A stretch of 64,000 nucleotides of DNA from contig JADKJZ010000014.1 in NCBI GenBank assembly GCA_016720805.1, forward strand, positions 62,001-126,000. The letters run 5' to 3'. This DNA comes from Gemmatimonadota bacterium (GTDB lineage: Bacteria; Gemmatimonadota; Gemmatimonadetes; Gemmatimonadales; GWC2-71-9). A model generated the notes under the pieces. It was not told the origin of the DNA. It did not search any database and saw nothing but the letters and a program-made list of their open reading frames with translations. Each line of letters starts with the position of its first letter. Position 1 is the stretch's first letter. This document shows, piece by piece, positions 8,157-16,498 of the stretch. Position numbers and translations under genes: made by a program.

Positions 8157-8170
8157 GTGCAAGCTATCTC
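8157..8170 (-). promoter_or_regulatory. Candidate promoter element (GAGATAGCTTGCAC)
   Basis: The minus strand reads GAGATAGCTTGCAC 28 bp upstream of the DinB-like start; it shares ATAGCTTGCACGG with the element upstream of the propeller gene at 12633. It sits at the very 3' end of the MerR gene region. Confidence 0.4.
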
Positions 8171-8604
8171 GCCGAGCGGCGAGGGGGGAGGCTCCGCGCG
8201 CGCCGCTTCGGTGCCGTCGCGGCCTTGCGCACCGCGAGCCCCATCAATCGCCGGAACTTCGGGCATGCCAGATGATCGGGTGCCTGGCACGCCGCCGCGT
8301 GAAGCAGTCCTTCGCGAATGGTGGTCAGGTTCCGGATCTGGTCGTCGATCGCATCCGCACGAGCCGCCAGCAGCTGGCGATCCACCTTCGCACGGCCTCC
8401 CACCGTCAACATCTGCCCGATCTCGTCGAGCGTGAGCCCCGCTGACCGCCCGAGCGTGATCAGCGCCACCTGGTCGAGCACCTCCGGCTCGTACTGGCGG
8501 CGCAGGCCGTGCCGGCCGCTCGAGCGGATCAATCCCTTCTCCTCGTAGAACCGCAGTGCCGACGGCGCCGCGCCCGACTGCCGCGCCAGGTCCCCGATGT
8601 CCAT
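8164..8604 (-). CDS. MerR family transcriptional regulator
   Basis: 146 residues with a canonical MerR winged-helix DNA-binding domain at the N-terminus (MDIGDLARQSGAAPSALRFY, then EEKGLI), followed by the LGRSAGLTLDEIGQML helix and a long dimerisation helix (RADAIDDQIRNLTTIREGLL). The C-terminal part has Cys-x8-Cys (CQAPDHLAC) instead of the SoxR iron-sulfur motif, so it is not SoxR although its operator resembles a SoxR box. It is divergent from the DUF2938/DUF2798/DUF2306 genes, and a MerR-type stretched promoter lies between. It most likely autoregulates and controls that cluster. The inducer is unknown. Confidence 0.88.
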   Translation of the reverse strand: MDIGDLARQSGAAPSALRFYEEKGLIRSSGRHGLRRQYEPEVLDQVALITLGRSAGLTLDEIGQMLTVGGRAKVDRQLLAARADAIDDQIRNLTTIREGLLHAAACQAPDHLACPKFRRLMGLAVRKAATAPKRRARSLPPRRSAR

Positions 8605-8617
8605 CTGCCCCCCCCCC

Positions 8618-8648
8618 TTGACCTCAAGTCGACTTGAAGTTGTAACCT
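8618..8648 (+). promoter_or_regulatory. MerR-type promoter with dyad operator
   Basis: A -35 box TTGACC (8618-8623) and a -10-like TAACCT (8643-8648) are separated by 19 bp, the elongated spacing that MerR-family activators untwist. The spacer carries the dyad CTCAAGTcgACTTGAAG. The promoter points toward the DUF2938 gene and lies in the gap between it and the divergent MerR gene. Confidence 0.75.
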
Positions 8649-8685
8649 GTCTGCTCGAAGGGTTCAAGGTCACCTGGGAGGAACG

Positions 8686-9177
8686 ATGGACCTGCTCATC
8701 CATGCATTGCCGATCGGCGTCGGCGCCACGCTGCTGATGGACCTCTGGGGCGCCGTGCGACAGCCCCTCTTCGGCTTCGCGCGCCTCGACTACGCGCTGC
8801 TCGGCCGCTGGGTCGGCGGGATGGCCGCCGGGCGGTTCAGGCACGATACAATCGCGACGTCGGCTCCCGTACGCGGGGAACGCCTCATTGGCTGGACCGC
8901 GCACTACCTGATCGGCGTCAGCTTCGCAGCGCTGCTGCTCACCATCTGGGGCGCGGCCTGGATGCACCGGCCCACCCTCGGTCCGGCGCTGCTCGTCGGC
9001 ATCGGGACCACCGCGGCGCCGCTGCTGATCATGCAACCGGCGATGGGCGCCGGTATCGCCGCGTCACGGACGCCGCGCCCGAACGCGGCCCGACTGCAAA
9101 GCCTTCTCACCCACGCCATCTACGGCCTGGGACTCTACCTCGCGGGCTGGCTCGATCACGCGCTCCTCGCGTCGTGA
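8686..9177 (+). CDS. DUF2938 family membrane protein
   Basis: 163 residues, four or five transmembrane helices, matching DUF2938 (opening IGVGATLLMDLWGAV; centre GWTAHYLIGVSFAALLL; PALLVGIGTTAAPLLIMQPAMGAG; closing THAIYGLGLYLAGWL). A strong Shine-Dalgarno (GGGAGGAAC) precedes the ATG at 8686. It is the first gene downstream of the MerR-type promoter and overlaps nothing upstream. Function of the family is unknown. The setting suggests part of a MerR-inducible membrane response together with the next two genes. Confidence 0.85.
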   Translation: MDLLIHALPIGVGATLLMDLWGAVRQPLFGFARLDYALLGRWVGGMAAGRFRHDTIATSAPVRGERLIGWTAHYLIGVSFAALLLTIWGAAWMHRPTLGPALLVGIGTTAAPLLIMQPAMGAGIAASRTPRPNAARLQSLLTHAIYGLGLYLAGWLDHALLAS

Positions 9178-9212
9178 TCAACACAACCTCAACTCCACAG
9201 AAGGAGCACACA

Positions 9213-10004
9213 ATGCGCATCCCCACTCGCTTCGCCCCCGTCCTCTTCAGCGCCCTCCTCTCGGCCGTGATGGTCGCGATCGTCTCGGGCTATGTGCTGT
9301 TCACCACGCAGGGCGTCCACCCTGGCCTGCTCGCCCAGTGGGGCCGCAGCTGCCTCCGGACTTGGCCCATCGCCTTCCCGACGGTCTTCATCGTGGCTCC
9401 GCTGGTGCGGCGCGTCGTCGCGCGGCTCACGATGCCAGCGACGGTCGCGGCCTTGGCGCTGTTGCTGCTGGCTCCCGCAGCCGCCACGGCGCAGGCGGCC
9501 TCGCCGTCGCGCTGGCAGTTCCTGGTGTCGTCGGGGACGCTGGTGCCGACCGGTGCCCAGCGCGCGGCGATCGCGCGCGGTGGCGTGACGGTCGCGCAGC
9601 TCGCCTACGTCCCTGGCCCGGTGGCGTTCACCGCCTCGCTCGGTTGGGCGCGTACGCGTGACGTCGCCACCGCCGATGGTGCCAAGCTCGACGCCTTCCT
9701 CTATGACATCGGCGCCGAACTGCGCGGGAAGATGCTGGACCTTGGGCCGGTGTCTGTGATGCCGTTCGGTGGGAGCGGTGTCGGGGCGCGGAGCTACAAC
9801 TATCGATCCCTCGACGTCGATGCCACGCACAACGTCGCCGCGTTCGTGAATGCGGGGGGCGAGTTCGATCTGGGCCGCGTGCAGCTGCGGCTCGAGGTGC
9901 GCGACTATATCAGCGGCTTCAGGTCGCTCCAGGCGGAGGGCCCCCGCGCCACGCGCAACGACATGGTGATCATGGCCGGGCTGCGACTCGGGGCACGTCG
10001 GTGA
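9213..10004 (+). CDS. DUF2798 domain fused to a secreted beta-barrel-like domain
   Basis: 263 residues from the ATG at 9213 (AAGGAG 7 nt upstream). Residues 1-73 are a complete DUF2798 unit with two transmembrane helices, ending exactly at the family C-terminus VAPLVRRVVARLT. Without a stop the frame continues at an internal ATG (9432) into what looks like an intact Sec signal peptide (MPATVAALALLLLAPAAATAQA). A roughly 165-residue outer-membrane beta-barrel-like domain rich in alternating aromatic and hydrophobic strands follows (FLVSSGTLVPTG, FTASLGWARTRD, GGEFDLGRVQLRLEVRDY). Either a genuine fusion, where the signal peptide acts as a third transmembrane segment, or two adjacent genes joined by loss of a stop. 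An in-frame GTG at 9174 (GTGA overlap) is an alternative start. Confidence 0.75.
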   Translation: MRIPTRFAPVLFSALLSAVMVAIVSGYVLFTTQGVHPGLLAQWGRSCLRTWPIAFPTVFIVAPLVRRVVARLTMPATVAALALLLLAPAAATAQAASPSRWQFLVSSGTLVPTGAQRAAIARGGVTVAQLAYVPGPVAFTASLGWARTRDVATADGAKLDAFLYDIGAELRGKMLDLGPVSVMPFGGSGVGARSYNYRSLDVDATHNVAAFVNAGGEFDLGRVQLRLEVRDYISGFRSLQAEGPRATRNDMVIMAGLRLGARR

Positions 10005-10714
10005 AGGCGGCGTCGATCACTGCGCGCCGAGGCGACTGGCTGGTGCCGTCGCTGCTCCTCCTGCTGGCGCTGGTCCCGTCGGTGGCGGGCGGCGTGCGGG
10101 TGGTCGACCTGGCGCGCGGCGGACCGATCACGGAGGCGAATGCCCGATTCATGGCGATGCCGCTGCCAGTGCTGTTGCATGTGCTGGCGGCGGTGCCCTT
10201 CGGGATGGTCGGCGCGTTCCAGTTCTCGGCGGGGCTGCGCCGCCGCGCGCCGCGTTGGCATCGGGTCGCGGGGCGGCTGCTGCTCCCGCTCGCGCTGGTC
10301 GTCGCGGTGACCGGGCTCTGGATGACGCTCCGCTATCCCTGGCCCGCCGGAGACGGCGTGGCACTCTACGCGATGCGCCTCCTCGTTGGTACCGCCATGC
10401 TGGGATCGGTGGTACTAAGCCTCGACGCGATCCGGCGGCGGCGCTTCGCCGAACATGGCGAGTGGATGACGCGTGCCTACGCAATAGGGATGGGCGCCGG
10501 GACGCAGGTCCTTACGCACCTGCCATGGTTCCTGCTGGTCGGACAGCCGACCGAGGGCCCGCGAGCGGTGATGATGGGGCTCGGCTGGGTGATCAACATC
10601 GTGGTGGCGGAGTGGGCTATCCGGAAGGGGCTCTCAAGTTCGTCTCTCCCCCTTCCTACGGCTCCCCTTGGACACCGACCCGAGGCTACCCCTGCCTCCG
10701 CACCATCTCGTTGA
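10001..10714 (+). CDS. DUF2306 family membrane protein
   Basis: 237 residues with about seven transmembrane helices and the DUF2306 pattern. HVLAAVPFGMVGAFQFSAGLR precedes the conserved RWHRVAGRL segment, then YAMRLLVGTAMLGSVVLSLDAI and HGEWMTRAYAIGMGAGTQV. The histidines in HRVAG and HGEWM are characteristic and could bind heme, but this is not proven for the family. Start is GTG at 10001 overlapping the previous stop (GTGA), so it is translationally coupled to the DUF2798 fusion. The last about 20 residues (Ser/Pro-rich) overlap the converging AlkD-like gene by 29 bp. Confidence 0.82.
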   Translation: MKAASITARRGDWLVPSLLLLLALVPSVAGGVRVVDLARGGPITEANARFMAMPLPVLLHVLAAVPFGMVGAFQFSAGLRRRAPRWHRVAGRLLLPLALVVAVTGLWMTLRYPWPAGDGVALYAMRLLVGTAMLGSVVLSLDAIRRRRFAEHGEWMTRAYAIGMGAGTQVLTHLPWFLLVGQPTEGPRAVMMGLGWVINIVVAEWAIRKGLSSSSLPLPTAPLGHRPEATPASAPSR

Positions 10715-11351
10715 TCCATATCGGCGCGAACGGCGATGTGCACCCTTTCGAGACCGGGTAGTCGCGATAGATGCCGAGCCCCTCGCCGATCGCGAGGGCA
10801 CGCTTCCGCAGCGCGGGGTGGTGGATGCCGATGTTCGCGAGACAGCTGTTCATCGTCCACTGCGTCGGCGCGGGGGCCGTCGGCATCTCGGCCTCGATCC
10901 GGTCCAGCAGCGCAGAAAGGTCGATCCCCTCGGGGGTCCGCGCGACGCGGCCTGACGTCAACCCCCAGCCGGCGCGCGCGGCCCACGGGTCCTGGTCGGC
11001 CATCCACCGCACGCGCAGTGTCTCCTTCTCGGGGTGCTCCTTGACGAGGTAGTTGTTGACCCAGTCGGCCACCTGCGAGAAAGTCGCGGTGCGGACGATC
11101 CGGTCGAGCTCGTCGAGCGACAGCTTCTTCGGCTTGATGAGGAGCACGGCGAGCAGCTGCGCATCGATGATGCCGCTGTCCCAGAGGTCCATCGCCGACT
11201 GGTGATCGGCCCTCATGGTCGCGGCGAGCTTGCGGATGTCGCCGAGCTTGACGCCGTACTGGTTGTCGCCGGCGCCGAACTTCCGGTTGTGGACGCGAAC
11301 GCTCTCGTTGCCGAGCGACTTGAGCGTGTCGAGTGCTTCCTGCAGGGTCAT
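10686..11351 (-). CDS. DNA alkylation repair enzyme (AlkD-like HEAT-repeat glycosylase)
   Basis: 221 residues of alpha-helical HEAT-like repeats. The conserved opening NRKFGAGDNQYGVKLGDIRKLA is the signature of the AlkC/AlkD-like DNA alkylation repair family, followed by FSQVADWVNNYLV and the DQDPWAARAGWGL segment. Family enzymes excise bulky or positively charged alkylated bases such as 3- and 7-alkylpurines without base flipping. Tail-to-tail with DUF2306 (29-bp overlap). No operon partner. Confidence 0.85.
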   Translation of the reverse strand: MTLQEALDTLKSLGNESVRVHNRKFGAGDNQYGVKLGDIRKLAATMRADHQSAMDLWDSGIIDAQLLAVLLIKPKKLSLDELDRIVRTATFSQVADWVNNYLVKEHPEKETLRVRWMADQDPWAARAGWGLTSGRVARTPEGIDLSALLDRIEAEMPTAPAPTQWTMNSCLANIGIHHPALRKRALAIGEGLGIYRDYPVSKGCTSPFAPIWINEMVRRQG

Positions 11352-11379
11352 CGGGGCCTCAGGGGAGAGTCATCCAATA

Positions 11380-12633
11380 TTACCGCTTCAATCGATAGAC
11401 CTCGACAAGCCAGTCATAGCTTGGAGTCAACCGCTGTACCAGCAGGTAGTCGGTGCCGACGGCGAGTATCCGCGGGTGGCCCGGGAGGCGGATGCTGCCG
11501 AGGAGGCGGCCGTCCGCGCCGAAGACATCCCAGACGGAGGCGGGGTCGGAGGCCAAGGTGCCGGGGCGCTGCACCAGCAACTCCCCGGTCGGCGTGACGG
11601 CGAGACCGACCACCGCGGGGAGCGAGTCGGGAGTTGGCACCTGCGCGGCGAGCCGGTCACGTGTCGTGGGGTCCGCGAAGTTCAGCTGACCCGCCACCGC
11701 GCTTCGCGCCTGCGCGGCCTCCGCCGCCGTCGGGGCGCGGCGCGCGCCGTGCCGCTCGATGATCCGCGCGAGTTTGCCGTCCATCGACCAGAGCTCGATG
11801 CGGTAGTCCGGGTTCGCCGCGATCGCGAGGCGCAACGGGTCACCGCCGCTGGCAACGAATGACCGCGCGTGGAACGGGTGCGTGACGAACATCGCCCGCC
11901 CCGATTCGAGCTTGACGCCGAACGACTCGGGTCCGGCGGTACGGCCGAGCGGATACGCGGTGTCGAGCACGGGGTTGAGGAGCCAGACGCGCCGCAATTG
12001 CCGGAGCAGACCAGGCCCTGCGGTGGTCGTGCCTCCCGCGTCGGGGACGTCGGCGCGATTCGTGGCCGAATGCGGAATCGTCGGATCGTCCGTGCAGCCG
12101 TACCACGACCCGTCGGGGAGCAGCCCCCGGTCACACTCGCTCCAGGGTCCGAAGCGTTTGTACAGCGCCGGGTCAAGATGCCGCTCGCCAACGAGGGCGC
12201 CCTCCGGAGTGATCTCGAACTGGTTGGCCATGCCATCACTGGCGAGGAGCGCGTTGTTCGGTAGTGCGCGGACCCGGGTGAAGCCGTAGATCCGCCCCTG
12301 CTTCGCAGGTGGCGGGAGGATGCGCCGGACAAAGCGCCCGTCCGGCCCGAAGAGCCTGATCTGATCATCCGCAGTGACCGCGACGCTGCCATCGGTCAGA
12401 CGTGCGGCGTCGTCCACGTAACGCCACTGCTGCTGCAGGTCGTGCCCGTCGGCGCCGAGCACCATCATCGGTACGGTGTCGACCTGCCACCCCTCGCCGT
12501 CACGCCATGTGGGCGTCGTGCTGGTGACGATCTCGACGCCAGCCGAGTCGCGGATGCCACCGCCACGGGATGCCTCCCTTGCGGCTCCGCAGCCCACGAG
12601 GGCAATGGCAAGCAGCAGGGCGGTGGCACGCAT
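11380..12633 (-). CDS. Six-bladed beta-propeller lipoprotein
   Basis: 417 residues from the ATG at 12633, which has a GGAG 6 nt upstream and gives a lipoprotein signal peptide (ALLLAIALVGCGA, Cys near 15). The rest alternates propeller-like repeats such as QIRLFGPDGRFVRRI, NQFEITPEGALVGERHL and DVFGADGRLLGSIRLP, typical of the six-bladed NHL-like lipoproteins that are expanded in Gemmatimonadota. These are presumed to be periplasmic or outer-membrane-anchored, with ligands unknown. Promoter-like TATAGCTTGCACGG lies about 45 bp upstream. Confidence 0.8.
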   Translation of the reverse strand: MRATALLLAIALVGCGAAREASRGGGIRDSAGVEIVTSTTPTWRDGEGWQVDTVPMMVLGADGHDLQQQWRYVDDAARLTDGSVAVTADDQIRLFGPDGRFVRRILPPPAKQGRIYGFTRVRALPNNALLASDGMANQFEITPEGALVGERHLDPALYKRFGPWSECDRGLLPDGSWYGCTDDPTIPHSATNRADVPDAGGTTTAGPGLLRQLRRVWLLNPVLDTAYPLGRTAGPESFGVKLESGRAMFVTHPFHARSFVASGGDPLRLAIAANPDYRIELWSMDGKLARIIERHGARRAPTAAEAAQARSAVAGQLNFADPTTRDRLAAQVPTPDSLPAVVGLAVTPTGELLVQRPGTLASDPASVWDVFGADGRLLGSIRLPGHPRILAVGTDYLLVQRLTPSYDWLVEVYRLKR

Positions 12634-12672
12634 GGGCGCTCCGGGGAAGGGAGGGTACGTCGAGGGGTTGCC

Positions 12673-12686
12673 GTGCAAGCTATAGC
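12673..12686 (-). promoter_or_regulatory. Candidate promoter element (GCTATAGCTTGCAC)
   Basis: On the minus strand GCTATAGCTTGCAC lies about 40 bp upstream of the propeller lipoprotein start. It shares ATAGCTTGCACGG with the DinB-like upstream region (8157-8170), which suggests a real shared element. Confidence 0.45.
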
Positions 12687-12720
12687 GGGGGAGTTGGTGA
12701 CGGCGCGCCACCCACCCTGC

Positions 12721-13020
12721 TCACTGCAATCCATGCCATCCCACCGGCTCCGTCTCGTACCGCTCCCCGAAGCCGGCGATCATCGGCCGGCCGCGCGCGA
12801 TCGTCTGCTGCACCGACGGGAGTTGCAGCGAGGCCGCGTGCGATGCCTTCGAGTCCCAAACTTCGGTGATCCAGATCGCAGTGGCATCGGTCGGGTCGCG
12901 CGCGATGATGTAGCTGTGGCACCCCGGCATCGTCGCGACGTCAGCCAGGAGGATGTCGATCAGCGCGTCCCGCTGACCATGGTGGGCGAGCATCTTGCCG
13001 ATCAAACCGTACAGAGACAT
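12721..13020 (-). CDS. Antibiotic biosynthesis monooxygenase (ABM) domain protein
   Basis: 99 residues of a single ABM ferredoxin-like fold: YGLIGKMLAHHGQRDALIDILL opening, MPGCHSYIIARDPTDATAIWITEVWDSKASHAAS in the centre and VQQTIARGRPMI near the end. GGGAG sits just before the ATG at 13020. ABM proteins are small dimeric cofactor-free oxygenases or heme-degrading enzymes. The heme-ligand residues of IsdG are not evident, so the substrate is unknown. Located between a lipoprotein gene and the hybrid kinase gene. Confidence 0.85.
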   Translation of the reverse strand: MSLYGLIGKMLAHHGQRDALIDILLADVATMPGCHSYIIARDPTDATAIWITEVWDSKASHAASLQLPSVQQTIARGRPMIAGFGERYETEPVGWHGLQ

Positions 13021-13060
13021 CTCCCGGCTGGGGGACGCCGCATTGCACCCCGTTGATTGC

Positions 13061-14821
13061 TCATTCCTCCTCCCCCCCCAACACCTGCCTGACCTTCTTC
13101 GCGAGCGCCGCCGGCGTGAACGGCTTCTGCAGGAACGCCACCTCAGCGCGCAGGATCCCGTGGCGCACCACCGCGTCGTCGGTATAGCCGGACAGGTACA
13201 GCACCTTGGTGTCCGGCCGTGCTGCGGTCACCGCCGCCGCGACCTCTCGGCCACCGACTTCGGGCATCACGACGTCGGAGAGGAGCAGGTCGATGCTGCC
13301 CGGGTGGCGGGCGGCGAGCGCGATCGCCTCGCGGCCCGTGCTCGCCTCCAGCACGGTGTAGCCGGAGCGCTGCAGCGCCATTCGCGTCACCGCGCGGACC
13401 GCGTCGTCGTCCTCGACCAGAAGCACGGTCTCGGTGCCGCGAGGCGCATGTGGCTTCGGCATCGGGGCCCGAGTCGCCGGTTCGCCCGCCGCCACGGGGA
13501 GGTAGATCTTGAAGGTCGAGCCCTGCTCGGGCTCGCTGTAGACGTAAATGTGGCCGCCGCTCTGCTTCACGATTCCGAATACCGTCGAGAGGCCGAGTCC
13601 GGTGCCGATTCCCGTCGGCTTGGTGGTGAAGAACGGCTCGAAGACCCGTCGGCGCGTCTCCGGGTCCATTCCGACGCCGGTGTCGCTGACGGCCAGCATG
13701 ACGTACGGACCGGCCTCGACCTCGAGATGGTACTGCGTGTAGCCGGTGTCGAGCTCGACGTTCGCCGTCTCGATCGTCAGGCGGCCGCCCCGCGGCATCG
13801 CGTCGCGGGCGTTCACCACCAGGTTCATCAGCACCTGCTCGATTTGCCCGGGATCGACCTTCACCCGGCCGAGCCCCTCGGTGAGCGAAAGCGAGAGAAG
13901 GATGTCCTCGCCGATCAGCCGCGAGAGCATCTTGTCGGTGTGTCGCACGATGCCATTGAGATCGAGCACCTTCGGCTCGAGCACCTGCTGGCGGCTGAAT
14001 GCCAGCAGTTGGCGCGTCAGCGTGGCGGCGCGCGCTGCGGCGGTGCCGATCTCGACGACGAATTCGTGGTCGGGATGCTCCCTCGGCACCACATCGAGCA
14101 GGATCTCGGCGTACCCGGTGATGATCGTAAGCAGGTTGTTGAAGTCGTGCGCCACGCCACCAGCGAGCCGACCGACCGCTTCGAGCTTCTGGGCCTGCCG
14201 CACCTGTTCCTCGAGCGAGGCGGTCTGTTCCATCTCCTGGCGGAGCGCGGCATTTGCCGAGGCGAGCTCCGTGGTGCGATCGGCCACCTGTCGCTCCAGC
14301 GCAGTCTTCGCCTGCCGCAACTGCTCGTTCGCCGATTGGATCTCCTGTGCACGGCGGTAGATCTCCGCTTCCATCTCCTGGCCGCGCCGACGCAGCACCA
14401 CGAATTCGGTGACGTCCTCGACGCGATGGACGATCCACGCCAGCGTGCCGTCGGCCGTGACCACGGGGATGTTGATCGGACTCCAGTGGCGTTCTTCGAA
14501 GCCGCCGCCCTGCTCCTCCGGTCGGCGAATGTCGTACTTCTGGACCGCCATCGCGTCGGGAACCCGCGCCGCGACGACGCGGTCGAGCGAGGCACGCAAC
14601 TGGCTCACGCCGTTCGCGTCGGGGTCGTCGGGATTGTCGGGGAAGGCGTCGAAGATATTTCGGCCGAGCAGCATCGACCGCGTCGTCATCGTCGCGCGGA
14701 GGTACTCGTCGCTCGCACCGACGATCTGGTAGTCGGGCGCGAGTACCAGGTAGGCGCCTGGCAGGGCCTCGAAGAGCAGTCGAAAATCGAGCGGGACTGT
14801 CGAGTCGGCAGCACCGGACAT
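13061..14821 (-). CDS. PAS-containing hybrid sensor histidine kinase / response regulator
   Basis: 586 residues, no transmembrane segment, so cytoplasmic. PAS/PAC domain at about 12-140 (LPGAYLVLAPDYQIVGASDEY); coiled coil at 145-210; HisKA with His225 in LAGGVAHDFNNLL; HATPase_c with N-box NLVVNARDAM (about 333), DTGVGM (about 380) and GTGLGLS (about 406); receiver domain at about 465-583 with acidic residues EDDD and phosphoacceptor Asp516 (LLLSDVVMP). GGAGGT 5 nt upstream fixes the ATG at 14821. The HDFNNLL class kinase with an attached receiver usually passes phosphate to a separate regulator, none of which is adjacent. Promoter-like TATAGCTTAC at 14902-14911. Confidence 0.9.
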   Translation of the reverse strand: MSGAADSTVPLDFRLLFEALPGAYLVLAPDYQIVGASDEYLRATMTTRSMLLGRNIFDAFPDNPDDPDANGVSQLRASLDRVVAARVPDAMAVQKYDIRRPEEQGGGFEERHWSPINIPVVTADGTLAWIVHRVEDVTEFVVLRRRGQEMEAEIYRRAQEIQSANEQLRQAKTALERQVADRTTELASANAALRQEMEQTASLEEQVRQAQKLEAVGRLAGGVAHDFNNLLTIITGYAEILLDVVPREHPDHEFVVEIGTAAARAATLTRQLLAFSRQQVLEPKVLDLNGIVRHTDKMLSRLIGEDILLSLSLTEGLGRVKVDPGQIEQVLMNLVVNARDAMPRGGRLTIETANVELDTGYTQYHLEVEAGPYVMLAVSDTGVGMDPETRRRVFEPFFTTKPTGIGTGLGLSTVFGIVKQSGGHIYVYSEPEQGSTFKIYLPVAAGEPATRAPMPKPHAPRGTETVLLVEDDDAVRAVTRMALQRSGYTVLEASTGREAIALAARHPGSIDLLLSDVVMPEVGGREVAAAVTAARPDTKVLYLSGYTDDAVVRHGILRAEVAFLQKPFTPAALAKKVRQVLGGEEE

Positions 14822-14901
14822 GCGCACCTCCGTGGGGGACGGAAGGCAGGGCCGCTTGCGCGATCCCCGCAGGACAGCCGATCCGGACCGGCAGCCCATT
14901 C

Positions 14902-14911
14902 GTAAGCTATA
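14902..14911 (-). promoter_or_regulatory. Candidate promoter element (TATAGCTTAC)
   Basis: TATAGCTTAC on the minus strand about 80 bp upstream of the hybrid kinase start; member of the TAGCTT set seen upstream of at least six genes. The remaining gap from 14912 to 15099 holds no recognised gene. Confidence 0.4.
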
Positions 14912-15099
14912 CCTCCATGGGGGGCGACGAGTCGCCACCCCGCCACCAGAAAGGCAGGGGGCGTGCCACGGGGGTGGGCTGCAGTTGCACCGTGGGACAC
15001 TGGCCGCGCCTTCCGGTCGACCGACGGGCCTGCGTGGCCACCTGCCGACTCCCTGACATCCCCCTGCGACGCCCTCGCCGCAGGCGGCATCATCCGGCA

Positions 15100-16092
15100 A
15101 TGCACCGGACCCTGCTGCTGATCGCCGCGTTGCTGGCCATTCCGGTCGCGAGCCACGCGCAGGCCAGCCCCGCCGCGATCGCCCGGGGTCGGGTGCCGTC
15201 GCAGCCATACCTCGCCTATGAGGTCGAGGATGTCTTGGGGCGCAAGATCGCGTGGTATCTCTCGGAGCCTCGGGCAGCCTCCCCACGGCCACTGATCGTC
15301 TATATCCATGGATCCGGGCACCAGTCGCTCTTCCGACAGGCGGGAGGTCGGATCATTCCCGCCAACGGTCATGGCACCCTGGTTGATGTTGTCGGCGATC
15401 GGGCGCGGGTCGTGATCGTGGAAAAGCCGGGAGTCGAGCGACTGGACGCCGGTGACGGTCCTCCCTCCCCGGCCTTCCGGCGCGAGCACACGCTCGATCG
15501 GTGGGTCGAGGCGGTCTCGGCTGCGGTGCTCGCGGCTCGGCGACTTCCCTGGGTGGACACCACGCGCCTGCTCGTGATCGGCCACTCGGAGGGTGGACTC
15601 GTGGCCGCGCGCGTGGCGGCACGCCTGCCCCAGGTCTCCCACGTGGCGCTGCTTGCCGGTGGCGGACCGACCCAGCTCTTCGACCTGCTGCAAATGGCGC
15701 GGGCGGGGAGGTTCTTCGCCGAGGTCTCGCCGGATTCCGCAGACCGAGTGGCCTACGTGCTCGCGCAGTGGGATTCGATCCGTGGCGATCCCGAATCGGC
15801 AACGCGAGACTTCTTTGGGCATCCGTTCCGTCGCTGGGCCTCCTTCCTCCGCGATTCCCCGATCGCGGCACTCCGCGCGACGGACGCGGCGGTCTTCATG
15901 GCGCAGGGCGAGGTCGATCAGGCCGTCAGCAGGGCGTCCTTCGAGGCGCTGCTGGCGGAACTGGTCGTGGCCGGCCGGCGGCCCACGGCCAGGCTGATCG
16001 CCGGGGCCGATCACAGCTTCGCGATACCGGCGGCGCTGAGGGATGGCTGGTCGGAGGTCCTCACCGACGTGGTCCGCTGGTATCTCCGTTGA
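15100..16092 (+). CDS. Secreted alpha/beta hydrolase
   Basis: 330 residues with a Sec signal peptide (LLLIAALLAIPVASHAQA). The alpha/beta-hydrolase fold shows an oxyanion-hole HGSG (near 72), a nucleophile elbow GHSEGG (near 168) and a C-terminal catalytic histidine in AGADHSF; an Asp-containing strand is around VFMAQGEVDQAV. The family resembles dienelactone hydrolase/prolyl-oligopeptidase-like serine hydrolases, so an ester or peptide substrate in the periplasm is likely but not identified. It precedes the PadR/ABC permease pair by 68 bp in the same direction and may or may not share their transcript. Confidence 0.85.
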   Translation: MHRTLLLIAALLAIPVASHAQASPAAIARGRVPSQPYLAYEVEDVLGRKIAWYLSEPRAASPRPLIVYIHGSGHQSLFRQAGGRIIPANGHGTLVDVVGDRARVVIVEKPGVERLDAGDGPPSPAFRREHTLDRWVEAVSAAVLAARRLPWVDTTRLLVIGHSEGGLVAARVAARLPQVSHVALLAGGGPTQLFDLLQMARAGRFFAEVSPDSADRVAYVLAQWDSIRGDPESATRDFFGHPFRRWASFLRDSPIAALRATDAAVFMAQGEVDQAVSRASFEALLAELVVAGRRPTARLIAGADHSFAIPAALRDGWSEVLTDVVRWYLR

Positions 16093-16160
16093 CCCCCCCT
16101 GCAACCCTTTGCTCCCCTCGGCTGTCTACAAGAGATCACCTCACCGGGGGACCATCCGCC

Positions 16161-16493
16161 GTGCCCGAATCCGCTGCTGACCTGCTGCAGGGCACCCTCG
16201 CCCTCCTGATCCTCAAGACGTTGAGCCGAGGGCCCGATCACGGCTGGGGTGTCGCGCAGCAGATCGAGGGGCGTTCGCGCGAGGTGCTCACCGTGAACCA
16301 GGGATCGCTCTATCCGGCGCTTCACCGCCTCGAGGCGATGGGGTGGATCGACTCGAGCTGGGGCACCTCCACCAACAATCGCCGCGCCAAGTTCTACCGA
16401 CTCACCCCAGACGGCCGGCGGCAGCTCGCGCGCGAGACCCGCACCTGGACCCAGTTCGCGAGGGCGGTGCAGCTGGTCCTTCAGCCCGGTTGA
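16161..16493 (+). CDS. PadR family transcriptional regulator
   Basis: 110 residues from GTG at 16161. This is the compact PadR winged helix seen beside ADOP permeases: LLQGTLALLILKTLSRGPDHGWGVAQQI, then VNQGSLYPALHRLEAMGWI, then NRRAKFYRLTPDGRRQL. It ends 5 bp before the large permease gene. Known pattern in Acidobacteria and Gemmatimonadota: a PadR repressor encoded just upstream of a macrolide-exporter-like orphan permease which it is thought to control. Confidence 0.92.
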   Translation: MPESAADLLQGTLALLILKTLSRGPDHGWGVAQQIEGRSREVLTVNQGSLYPALHRLEAMGWIDSSWGTSTNNRRAKFYRLTPDGRRQLARETRTWTQFARAVQLVLQPG

Positions 16494-16498
16494 TCGCG

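Noticed and set aside
8164..8604. SoxR
   Set aside because: The dyad resembles a SoxR box, but the protein lacks the CxxCxxxxxC iron-sulfur motif; only MerR family is assigned.
12995..14905. 636-codon plus-strand frame opposite the hybrid kinase
   Set aside because: Shadow of the kinase gene; arginine/histidine/leucine-rich and without motif support.
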